Positions 30,171-40,545 of a stretch of DNA of 64,000 nt are shown here, in pieces. Position 1 is the stretch's first letter. The number at the start of each line of letters is the position of its first letter. A model generated the notes under the pieces. The model worked only from the letters and a program-made list of their open reading frames with translations, had not been told where the DNA came from and ran no database searches. The stretch lies in NCBI RefSeq assembly GCF_016802725.1, contig NC_052665.1, positions 5,890,001 to 5,954,000 on the forward strand, written 5' to 3'. The DNA is from Solenopsis invicta. Taxonomy: Eukaryota; Arthropoda; Insecta; Hymenoptera; Formicidae. Made by a program: the position numbers and the translations under genes.

Positions 30171-31915
30171 CCGAACTGAGGACTGAGGCTGCTCGTTCCG
30201 TTCAGAAATATACACTTACGACACGCTTGCAATGACAACAGCGAACACGTAAATCTCGCGAGATGAAAACGCAATTAAACGCATGTCGGAGCATCACTGC
30301 ACTCCGTTATTTGATTACACGTTTAATCCGTCACGTAAATCGCGAGCACAATTCACCGACACCACACGCGAAAGCGCCATGGCTGAACTACAGCGCGCGT
30401 TCAAACATTTCGGTCGCTCGTCGAACGGTAGTCAAACGTGATTGGTTGGATTCGCGGGCGAGAACTAGTGAAAACCAATTAGATTCAATCGCTCAACGCG
30501 CAAGCTAGCCGCTTTGTCGTGGCGTCTGTAGTCAAATCGGTACGCGTTCGAATTTGCCTTTCCGAGCGAAATAATCGTTGCCCGTTAAGCAAAAGTTACA
30601 ACGAAACATTAATTTAGAATTTCGATGTTCTCGTCAGAAGATGCGAAACACGATTGAACGCGGCACGACTTCGTATCACGCATCGCAATACATCGTATTC
30701 GACTGACGACGAATGTTGGCACGAATGCCCGAAACTTTACTTCCTTTCCGCCATTCCACGGATTTCTCGAAACACTGACTCGCGTCAAAAACTTATACGG
30801 AACGACGAGGATGCGAGTTGATATGCGCCACGACGCGCCGCGACCTTTCGCTTGTGCTACCTGACCGACCAACTGCTCCCACACAGCACACAGTCACTGC
30901 GTAGCGGCGTAGGCCGCGCCTGCGCGCTTGCGCCCCGCTACGCCGCTACTACGCAGCGCTACGCAGTGCCAGCAGTCGGTCGGTTAGGGAGTACGGCGGA
31001 AGATCGCGGCGTGTCGCAGCGCATTTCAGTTCGCATCCTCGTCGTCCCGTACGAGTTTTTGACTTCTTCTTCTTCTTCTCAACGTTAATGATACCCGTCC
31101 CCAGTGTAACAACGTGGCGGGGACGATTTGACCATAGTAACCAAGGTATTTCTTATCTTGCTTTCAATAGTTATATGGGAAACAAAAAGACTTAAATAGG
31201 AATACAGGATATGCTTGCACAAGGAATAAGGAGGATTGCATCAGCAATCCTGACCGCGCTTTTTCACTCTATTACAAACACGCTTACTAGTACACGGCCA
31301 ACCAGCGACTCCCAAGTTTTTGACGCGAGCAAGCGTTTCGAGAGTACCGTGGACTGTCGAAAGAGTGAAGTGTCGGGCGTTCGTGCCAACATCCATCGTG
31401 TCGGATACGATGCATGGTGCGAAGTCGTGTCCAGTCGTGTCGCGTTCAATCGTGTTTCGCATCTTCTGAGAACATCAAATGATAGATTAATGTTTCGTTG
31501 TAACTTTTGCTTAACGGGCAATGATTATTGTACTCAGAAAAACAATAAAATTCAAAGGCGTACCGATTATTTGACAACAGACGTCACGAAAAAACGGCTA
31601 GCTTGCGCGTTGAGCGATTGAATGTGATTGGTTCTCATTAGCTCTCGCCCGCGAATCCGGCCAATCACGTTTGACTATTATTCGATGAGTGATCGAAGTG
31701 TTTGAACGCGCGCCGTAGTTCGACCATGGCGCTTTCGCGTGCGGAGTCGGTGGATCGTGCTCGCGATTTTCGTGACGGATTACGGTGTAATCAAATAACG
31801 GAGTGCAGTGACGCTTCGACATGCGTTTAATTGCGTCTATCCGCACAGCGTCGGTAGAATTGGCGACGTTTGTATCTCTCGGACGCGTTGTCGATTTGTC
31901 AGAATCAAGTGAGAA
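30045..31915. repeat. Long imperfect palindrome (inverted repeat)
   Basis: The left arm (about 30,045-30,920) is the inverse of the right arm (about 30,925-31,063 plus 31,315-31,915). Matching landmarks: CGCGTCCGAGAGATACAAAC (left) against GTTTGTATCTCTCGGACGCG (right), ATTCAATCGCTCAACGCGCA against TGCGCGTTGAGCGATTGAAT, and GACGACGAGGATGCGA against TCGCATCCTCGTCGTC. The centre, near 30,925, is GC-rich (GTAGCGGCGTAG / CTACGCCGCTAC). The left arm has about 95 extra bases near 30,171-30,265 and the right arm a 251-base insertion. The arms have diverged visibly, so the duplication is not recent. Confidence 0.9.
31064..31314 (-). mobile_element. Retroposon-like insertion with (GAA)n tail
   Basis: This segment interrupts the right arm of the palindrome and is flanked by a 10-base direct repeat, AGTTTTTGAC (31,054-31,063 and 31,315-31,324), present once in the left arm. 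Read on the minus strand it ends in GTTGAGAAGAAGAAGAA, a short tandem tail as in non-LTR retroposons. It is either a SINE or the 3' end of a 5'-truncated LINE; no reading frame is long enough to tell. Confidence 0.75.
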
Positions 31916-32082
31916 CAAAAGAGAACAACATGTTCGTTCAATCGTATTTGGCATGTTCTCCGTTGCCTCATATTCCGAGTTTCCGACGCGCGTGAATACA
32001 GAAAGTGTCGAAAGCGAAGAATCGCGCGTTCGTGCCAAGTGTGATCAAGACAAATCGTTGTGAGAAGGATTTTGGATCTCGA

Positions 32083-32135
32083 ATGCTGAAAGCTGCAGCC
32101 AAAATGGAGCTGGACGGAGCGACCAGTGACAAACG
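32083..32135 (+). CDS. Possible first coding exon of an unidentified plus-strand gene
   Basis: An ATG at 32083 opens 17 codons (MLKAAAKMELDGATSDK) plus two bases, ending at a strong donor ACG|GTGAGTCA. A second ATG (codon 8) could be the real start. Upstream sequence derives from the right edge of the palindrome. No downstream exon in the window could be assigned in the matching phase with confidence. The product is not recognised. Confidence 0.4.
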
Positions 32136-33389
32136 GTGAGTCAATTAATTTATGTCTACTGTTTATTCGCGCGTTTCAGTATTCGCCCCTTGTCCCGATT
32201 GTGCTCGCATAAATCGCGACAAGACGAATTAGTGAATCGCGTGAAAGCCGTTAAAATAGAAATAATTTTAATTTTATACGAGCGCTCGGCGCTCCCTTCG
32301 CCAGGTGTGCCAACAGTCGCGAGCGACGTGCTTTCGAAGGTAACCTGTAGCATTGTAGTGTATGTCCAAATCGTAAAGATGGCGGGTGCATTCCGTTTTA
32401 CAGATGGTACACATAATGCATCACTTATCCTTATTTTTTACTGAATATTAAATAAGGATAAATGTAATCGCAGCTGGCATCTTGAAAAATCGTGGGCATG
32501 ATCATTCTGACTTCTCTCTGCAATATGGCATCCTTCATTACAAATTTGTTATTGGCTGATTTCTCTGCGCTGATTTCTTTACGCTGCAATGGAGGCCCAT
32601 CTAGATAATTACTTAAGGCTTATCTACATGTTTCAGCAATCAATGATGATTGGGCAGTTGCACAGTGCCAACGGAATTCTTCAATAAAAACCAAACGGGA
32701 CTCATGTAAACGAGTCATGGCTGTTCCTGACGTTCTATCTCGCGAGAGGGCACCAACGACAACGAGAATTCACATTGCATCCTTACGTAAGCTCTTCTAC
32801 TCTATCTGATCTTAGTTGACCGAAAACACGCGCGTTGGAAATGCACGTCGAGCCGGAGACAGGCCACTCCGATCGAGCCTCGGATCATGCGATCTCTTGT
32901 CGGCAATTAGGATCTATACTTGGGATTTTGATTAGAATCCGACTGTCGAGTTCGCACTGCGCGAGTTGGAAGGCTCGCACAGGCTCGCTCAGGCCGTCCC
33001 GATCTCTCCGAAAGTTTCACTTGCCTCAATTTTCCGAAATCTCGAGTTTTCCCACATTTCGTTTGAATTTAGTTTAATTCTTTGTTTCTTCTTTGGAAAA
33101 AAATTTACGTGAAAAACGGTATCTACGTAATTTACGCGTGACGAGCGATTAATTACAATGAAGCCTTCTTCGCGTAGCTATGGCACCGAGAATCGAGCCT
33201 GTCACTCACAATTTTAACCGTGCCAAACTCTGAATTCTATCGAAAATTTCACTTGCCCCCTTTTTCCATATCTTCCGCAGCAGAGTGCATTTTACAAAAG
33301 AATACGTAGGCCACGGAAATATCAATAGGCTGTTCTCTCGTTGACGTTTACAAATCTAAGATTAGAGTCCAGTTAGGTTCCTTCTAAAA

Positions 33390-33554
33390 ATGTGCCTCTA
33401 TCATTTTCTGAAACTGCCGACCCGACGGGTGCACGCGGAACAGATTTATGCGCGAATTGTCGTCGAGTCGTTGAATACGCGCGGTGCGGATGTGGTTAAC
33501 GAAAAGATGAAAGGATATCCCGCACGCGAAATAACAATCGGAGCTCTGGTATGA
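33390..33554 (+). CDS. Short unassigned ORF (54 residues)
   Basis: ATG to TGA frame with balanced, protein-like composition, beginning MCLYHFLKLPTRRVHAEQIY and containing VVNEKMKGYPAREI. It has no signal peptide and no recognised domain. The opposite strand also has a 97-codon frame, so one of the two is certainly chance and perhaps both. An exon of an unseen gene or a degraded repeat protein are other options. Confidence 0.12.
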   Translation: MCLYHFLKLPTRRVHAEQIYARIVVESLNTRGADVVNEKMKGYPAREITIGALV

Positions 33555-34489
33555 CGATCCCTGGCAGATGGCTCCGAAAATGAATTTCCGCGAAAGCGAT
33601 GCAGCTTGCAACGTCGCTGTAGCCACCTTTATAACGATGACGATGACGATGCCGATGCTCTTGTGGAAATGATGCAACTAATGGAGACTAACTATTCAGC
33701 TGCTAACGCACGTAACGCGTGTGTGCCGCGGAGAACGAAGGATGTTTATTCATCGTCAAATGCAATAATCGTTCATTAAATACAAAGAGATGTATCAATG
33801 TAACGGAACGGCATCGAAATTAAAGAGATTTGTCGAAAAAATCGGTGAAGCGTTTTAATTTAAACGATTTTCTCGTCTCGTTCTCTTTTTTCGTCGCTGA
33901 AAACCTCGAAAGGCACCCACTTAAATAATCACAATCTTTGAAGCGTAGAAACGATCGACCTGAAACTTTAAATTGACTGTTCATCGCGTGTAATTTCAAA
34001 ATCTTACACGCGATACGCGTTTTATATTTTAATTTCAAATTTCAAATTTATTCAAAGTAATTATTTAGAATTTGTTCCAATTAAATTTGTAATTATCGAT
34101 AAGTCATTGCTTCTTGGAAAAATTTATCCTTTTATGGAATTAATTTGAATAAATTTAAAATTTTAGCTTTAAAAAAAAATAAAAAAAAGAGTAACGGACG
34201 CAATTATTTTCATTTTAAAGCATTCCATTACAAGCGCGGTTTATTTTTTTCAAGTATTGTGCTCTTTTTAAAATTCGTAGATATATATGCTAATAAAACT
34301 CAATTCCAGTATACATTTTTTACATAAAAAGCGAATTTGAAAATAGCGTTTTTTCCAAATCGTCCAGGAAAATCCCAATCCCTGACGACGTGTTTCCGTC
34401 GCTATAAAAATTTCCCAATTGCTGCGTATGTTTCAAAATCGTCGGTTCCTCCCGCAATCGTGATTTTCGAGGTTTTTCGCGACGCACAA

Positions 34490-34774
34490 ATGGGGGAAAA
34501 CACATCAGCGAGTCTTAATGATCACGTGTTGCGAGATAAAGAAAGAGGATTATCGACATTCTCTGACGATACGTCGAGTAATGACGGGACTACAGACGTA
34601 GAGAACGATTTTGCGAACACGAGGAAGAGGAAGAGAGACGACCGTTCTCGCGTTGCAGCCTGCGTCGAAGCCTGCTTTTCTTCAACGATGAGAGATTTTT
34701 CGGTAGGGCAGCATTGGCTCGTAAATCGTCCCAAATTTGAAAATTTGTCCCTTTTAACGAGTCCCGAGCGCTAA
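34490..34774 (+). CDS. Unassigned ORF (94 residues) with basic patch
   Basis: The first ATG is at 34490, in a frame open since 34337. Hydrophilic N-terminus (MGENTSASLNDHVLRDKERG), then an acidic Ser/Thr stretch, a nuclear-signal-like TRKRKRDDRSR, and a C-terminus with CVEACF. No domain recognised. It sits 70 bases before a long (CT)n tract. It could be a small gene, part of an exon or chance. Confidence 0.2.
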   Translation: MGENTSASLNDHVLRDKERGLSTFSDDTSSNDGTTDVENDFANTRKRKRDDRSRVAACVEACFSSTMRDFSVGQHWLVNRPKFENLSLLTSPER

Positions 34775-34854
34775 ACTTGGCCCGGGCAATTGTTGTCGCC
34801 CGAGAAAATAAGTTATTTTTTTCGCACACGATTATTGCAGCGTCCCTCGTCTGT

Positions 34855-34856
<2 letters not shown>

Positions 34857-34924
<68 letters not shown>
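34857..34924 (+). repeat. (CT)n microsatellite
   Basis: About 68 bases of CT repeats with one interruption (TTTCTC). Confidence 0.97.
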
Positions 34925-34925
<1 letters not shown>

Positions 34926-36751
34926 GTTCAACGCCGTTCGCGTCGGCTTTGCGTTGCGAAAGATAGCCAACGTCACCTCCTTATACGGGGTGCCGAGAAA
35001 CTACGTGTACGATCTGCGAAAGGGTTGCAGGAAAAATTATAAGATGCGAAAGATATCTGACTTGATAAAAAGCAATCCAGATACATGCCAAATTCTCACG
35101 AAATTTCGTGTAAACGGTATGCTGATGTACTGAAATATTTAGGGTTCCAACGTTTAGAAAGCATAAAGAAAGAAAATGTTTTTGTAAAAGAAAGACCAAT
35201 TGCAAATTGCAAAATTTTCCAGTCCTCTCGTGAACACGTTGCCCCCTCGAACGTTCTATATACATACAAGTTTCCGTAACACCTCCACTCCTAAACTTCG
35301 TACCGCGTAGTTTTTGTAATTAAGTATAATTGCTTCAAGGAAAATAAAAAATTTATGCGTTGGAGTAAAACCGGCGACCGATAACGTCTCTCTCTTTCTC
35401 TCTCCAACCGATTGTATCTGCATCTCTAATTTATTTTTAATCATGGAATAGCTCCTTTTTTCACGGCCTTTCTAATCGATGCGTGTCTCTGGAAACATCT
35501 AACGCGCTACGATCGTAAATGTGAAAAGTAATATTTCCATGGCGAACGGGAAACGTCGCATCGCTTAACGGGAAACGCATATTGCTGCTCGACGACGACG
35601 ACGACGACGACGCATAAAACGCCGTCCGTCGCATCGCGTTCGCGAGAAGAGTGCAGGCTTCCGATACAATCGTCTACTCCCGATGCTCTAAACATAAACG
35701 AAACAACGCGAGCCGAGTTTTACGCATTCTGGTACTTTTCGTATGTAGATACTTGGCTCGTCTCGTGCGCGCGACGCATAATGTAGAAGCGTTAACTTCG
35801 TTTTGCGCCTCGCCATCGCGCCCTGAACGGCTTGACGCGCGAGGGTCTGAAATCCGCTTTAACTTTGAACCAACGAGACATTCGGGGGATCCACCTTCCT
35901 ACGTATCGAATGTGCGTATCGTGTACGCGCTTACGTATAAGGAAGCAAAAAAAACTTTGAAAATGATATTTAGGTACATGAATAATCGCAAACTGCGTGT
36001 GCGTTTTCTCATTGGTCGTCCGTTAGCAAATCTACGCTCAGATACGGCTATCGGACAGCAATGTAATAAAAATAGTAGTTGTACTGACGCGCGTTCCTCG
36101 GAAACGAGGCATCGCAAACTACGTGCGCAATTAAGTTTCGAATCATACGGATTGCGGATTACCGCTTGTTAGGTCTGTCCGTTTTACCGTTTGTGTCGCG
36201 CGCTTTACATCCATAAGAAATGGATCAGGCCATCTCTCTCTCTCTCTCTCTCTTCTCCTTGTCCTTCTCTACGCGGATAACGTATAATCCTTTTCCCGCG
36301 AACGCGCTTTTTTTTATATTACACAACGAATGTAATTCGATAGAGAGAACGTCGGCACGCGAATTCCGGAGCTAGCAGAGTTACGGGTCGTCGGAAATGG
36401 GCTTAGCACGGTCGCGCGCTTGAATGTGATCCGAAATTTTTCTATATCGGTCGCAGGTATAATATTGATTATTTATGATCCACGCTATCCCCTTTAAGGT
36501 GGTTCATCCTTGTCCCCGTCCGCGCGCCGTACCGCCCCGCGTTGCCACCACTACCACCAGCCGCCGCTCGTCCCTATCTATACTGGCTTTCCCTCTCCTT
36601 CTCTCGCGTTCACGCGCGCGCGCGTGCGCGCATACACACATACACGAACCCTTCCCCTTCGTCTCGTCCCCGTCTTTTCGTCCCTCTCGCTTACTCGTTC
36701 GCTCACTCTCGCGCCTATGCGCGCACATGCACGCACGACGCATTCGGAACG

Positions 36752-36752
<1 letters not shown>

Positions 36753-36782
<30 letters not shown>
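36753..36782 (+). repeat. (CA)n microsatellite
   Basis: About 15 CA units inside a longer pyrimidine-rich stretch. Confidence 0.97.
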
Positions 36783-36783
<1 letters not shown>

Positions 36784-37013
36784 GTACGCACGTTGTATAG
36801 ACGCACACGCTCTCGCTCCCTCTCGTATTATCCCCCTACTGGCTCTCTATTCCTGCGTGTAACGACTCAATGGCGCTGCCACACCCTTGCGCCATCCAGT
36901 AATCAGTGCTATTGTTTTATAGTTCCTCTTCTGCTATTGCTTCTCGATACTAGGAAAGGCGACCCATCGATCCCCGAGTCGGTTCGGGAACGCCGCGGTC
37001 GCGTCGCTTCGAC

Positions 37014-37094
37014 TCGCCTTGCCCTGCCTCGCCTCGCCAAGCCTCGCCTCGCCCCGCCTCGCCTCGCCACGTTTCGCCTCGCCTCGTCTCGCGC
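37014..37094 (+). repeat. (CGCCT)n pentanucleotide repeat
   Basis: Roughly sixteen degenerate CGCCT/CGCCA units, followed by a GAGAACCGAGCTGAACC-type minisatellite to about 37,160. The minus strand carries regularly spaced GG pairs. Confidence 0.85.
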
Positions 37095-37901
37095 CGCGCC
37101 AAAGCGAGAGAGTCGAGAGAACCGAGAGAACCGAGCTGAACCGAGCTGAACACACCGAGTCGAGCGAAGCGGTACGAAGCGCTCTTTACGGGCCGACCGG
37201 AGCCCGTATTCGCTCATCACGCATTTCGAGATAAACGTGGCCGTCGGCCTGAGACTCCAGATGCGTTTTAACGCCCGCATTTAAGCGCCATGCGCGGATC
37301 CGGTCGCGAAAGCGCGCGCGAGCCTCAACGAATGCACGGCTTTAGAGATTCTTAATTCCTTCTAAAGAATATTCTAGGTAGGAGAAGGAGGATTACGTGC
37401 GTGTATAGATTTCCACAACACAAAACGATCGTGGCCAGTCGTATCAAAAATTCTCGGTCGCAGCAGCGAGCTCCGTCGAAACGCGCTCTCGCTTGCGAAT
37501 AAACGTGGACATATAGGGACTTGACGTTCTCGTCGATGCGACGCGGTGCAGCGCGCCTCGAGAGAGCGTCGAGCGAGCGTTCGGGGCGCGGTCTCCCGTG
37601 GACTTTGCGTCGCCCCCTCAGAAATCGACGGTCGTCTTGAGAGACGTTGCTACGGTTACGTATATATACGGAAAAGAATCCAGCGATTCCAGCGCGATCG
37701 CGTCGCGACGATGTCCGCGAGAGAATCGCTCGCAAACACACGCTCTCCCCGTTCCCGTTGCCTCCGCGAATTATCGCGGGCGATGTAATTGACAAGCGAA
37801 CGAACGCCTCGTCGCGTCGTCGCGGTCACCGTGTATAACACATCGCGCGAGCGAGAATAACGCCCATTTTTCGTACTTTCGTGAAGAGTTGCCGTCCGAC
37901 T

Positions 37902-38230
37902 TTTAATAGCCACAGCTTAAATGGCATCAGATTTCAATCTGAAAGCGTTTGTAGTTTAAGAATTTTTTTTTTGTAGTTTAAACATATGCTTATAATCGAC
38001 TTCTAAATAACAGTTATAGGAATTATTTTATAATATTCAGTTACAGTTATAAGATAATTCCTGTTTTTTTAACAATCGATAGTATACTTATTTTTAAGAA
38101 CAAACAAAAGTTCTTCAACTACAAACAACTAGATTGAAATCTGGTATCATGTGAGCTGTAGCTATTAAATAATTCCTTACAGTTTTTTCAAAAACCGACA
38201 GCATATTTATGTTTCAACTATAAACAAAAT
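37902..38230. mobile_element. MITE with 50-base inverted termini and a partial second copy
   Basis: TTTAATAGCCACAGCTTAAA at the left is the inverse, with few changes, of the right end finishing at about 38,169 (opposite strand TTTAATAGCTACAGCTCACA). Similarity continues through ATTTCAATCT and GTTTGTAGTT for about 50 bases. Inside, GGAATTATTTTATAATA is inverted again. From 38,168 to about 38,230 part of the interior (AATTCCT..., CAACTATAAACAA) is repeated, suggesting a nested or tandem second copy. Confidence 0.7.
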
Positions 38231-38239
38231 AATGTTTAC

Positions 38240-40509
38240 TGTAATCATCTACAGGCAAGATTGTGGAAGAAACGCATTTTGAAATCTAATTTCGTAAAAG
38301 TCGGGTGCCAAGTTGACGGAAGTCCATTTCGTCCGTGTACATGCGGCGACGACGACGATCTCTCGGTGATCGGCTCAACGTCGCTCTCGGCTCGCTCGCT
38401 CGTCTCGTTCGGCTCGCTCTCACTTCTGCCGCAATAGCTGCCGCATTGTGCCCGCTTCTGGGAATGTCCTGCGATTCTTCGAGCGACGGGATCCGATAGA
38501 AAGGACCCTGCGCCTTACTACGCGAGCGACGTAACGCTTCGAAATAAAACATGAGCGACGTCGTTATTCGTCGGGGGGCGCGTTATTCGTTATTCGTCGC
38601 CGGGGGCATGCAGGTTCCTCTCTCGTTTCTTTTCAGTGGATGGATTTATTTTAAGTGAAATAAACGTCGAATTTTCCGTCCCGGGAGGGGCGCGTGCCTA
38701 CATGCGCGTAGTATATCGCAATAATGCCGTGCGGTGTCAATTTAATCGTATGTACAAAGTAAATTCATCTGTTGCTAATGTCGCTTATTTCAATCGACGT
38801 AGCGCAAGTACGTGTACAACACATTTATACGGGCGCATTGTTGCTCCATGACGACAACCGTATGTTATAATAATACGTGTCACAATTGCAGCTCGCCGCA
38901 TAAATAATGGAAAAGCAGGCGAAACCATTTCGGTTTATTTCAGTCAAAGTGTGAAATATATACGACTGCGACGTCAATAGCGACGGAAATTGAAAAATAA
39001 CGTTAAGAACGAATCGAAGGCACTCGCGCGCGCTACTCGGAATCTTTGCGTGCTTTCTCCTCGCGGAGCGCGAAATTTTTCGAGGAATGTCCCCCAGTTT
39101 CTCCGAGTGTCTCGAACCCTTCTTTTTTTCACGGAAGTGTCGTTACGGTTACGTTGCGGGAATAATTCCCCCCCCGTGCGTGACATTGAAGCGTTCGCGC
39201 GCCGGGCGGCGCGGCGCGCGCGCCGCACCGCGCCGGCATTAAAGTGTACACGGCGGCAGCCGCCGCGTTTAATCGATAACCGGCGAGTTCAAAATTCCCT
39301 TTCCAAATATCTATATAGGGAGCATAACAGAGGCGCGTGTTTACGCGAAGCTCTCGTCGCCGCCACCGCCACCGCCACCGCCACCCGCTGATCCCCCCGA
39401 CCGTCGTCGCTGTCGAGTCTCGCCGCCGTCTCTGGCGCGCAAATGAGCGCGACGGTTGTGCCTCCGTCCGTCGCAGAGTGCCCAAGTGTACAACGTGACG
39501 TGTTTTAACGCGCGCACGTCGTATGTACACTTCCCTTATCGCCCTCGCGCGCGGATATCGCGCGAGTTCCGCGTGTGAGAATGCACGCGCGAAGGCGAGC
39601 GCGAATCAATCTCCTACGCGCAGATTCCTCCGGGGAAATCGGATCTCTCTCGTCCGTGAACGGCAACCGACGATCTGACAATCTTTTTTTTTTGCTCACG
39701 AAGCGAACAGAGACGCGCGACGCACTAGGTATAGCGAGCCGCGTGTACGTTTATCCGCGCGCGTTCTATCGCGTGAAACTTCGGGAGGCGGCTGGGGCGT
39801 TTGACCTACTAACTCGTTTTGTTTAACTTATTCATCACCCGATCGCGGAGCTCTGTATGCGAACGGAGGTCGTAAAAAGGTAGTGGAGGCCTCGTGAGTA
39901 CGCCGATGTAACGACGACAGCGCGGTCATTACGTATTAATAGCGATTCGTCGGGATCTTAGACTATAATCTCGGTAGGTTCAAACTCCGAAATGGACTTT
40001 CGCTTGTGGCAACGGAGTCGCGACGATATAGCTCTAGATTTTATTCGTACATTCTAGTTTATATCTAGTTTGTATTCGTAAAAAGCGTACGATTGTCCAT
40101 AATCACGCTGACTTCGATCACCAATTAAAAATCAGCCGAGTATGTTTGTTGCGAACGGAAGGACGATTCGTTGCGTAAAAATGATTCACGCAACTCGCTG
40201 CGGCAACGGAAATGTCTCTTGCGTCTTATCCACGATATGTGAGGGAAATTATCGTAATCTCGCGAAACAAAGCGGTTTCGTCAGTCGCAATGACAATGAC
40301 GATGTGGCGACAATGACAACAACGCGGAGACCTCTGCGTACCAGGATGCGAGGAACGTATTGAATAAATAAAAATCGCGCGGTCGCAACGCATGTATACG
40401 TATTCCGAATGCGCCAAACGCTTTCCTGAAATCTCAAGAGATCGGGCGGAAAACTTGGTATAGCCTGCACTACGAGTTCGAAGGATCTTTCTCTTTCCAT
40501 CTCTATAAG

Positions 40510-40545
<36 letters not shown>

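Larger units (their letters stand above)
32140..37901. other. Non-coding DNA, possible first intron of the plus-strand gene
   Basis: Mixed GC and AT blocks with a long (CT)n tract at 34,857-34,924, (CT)n at 36,233-36,252, (CA)n at 36,753-36,782 and a CGCCT pentamer tract at 37,014-37,094. Two weak open frames are listed separately. Confidence 0.35.

Noticed and set aside
29991..32063. Related open frames in the two palindrome arms (SLGRVIGLSETSENE and SLGRVVDLSESSENK)
   Set aside because: The similarity follows from the inverted duplication. Differences between the arms fall on all codon positions and the left frame has no ATG, so a conserved protein is not supported.
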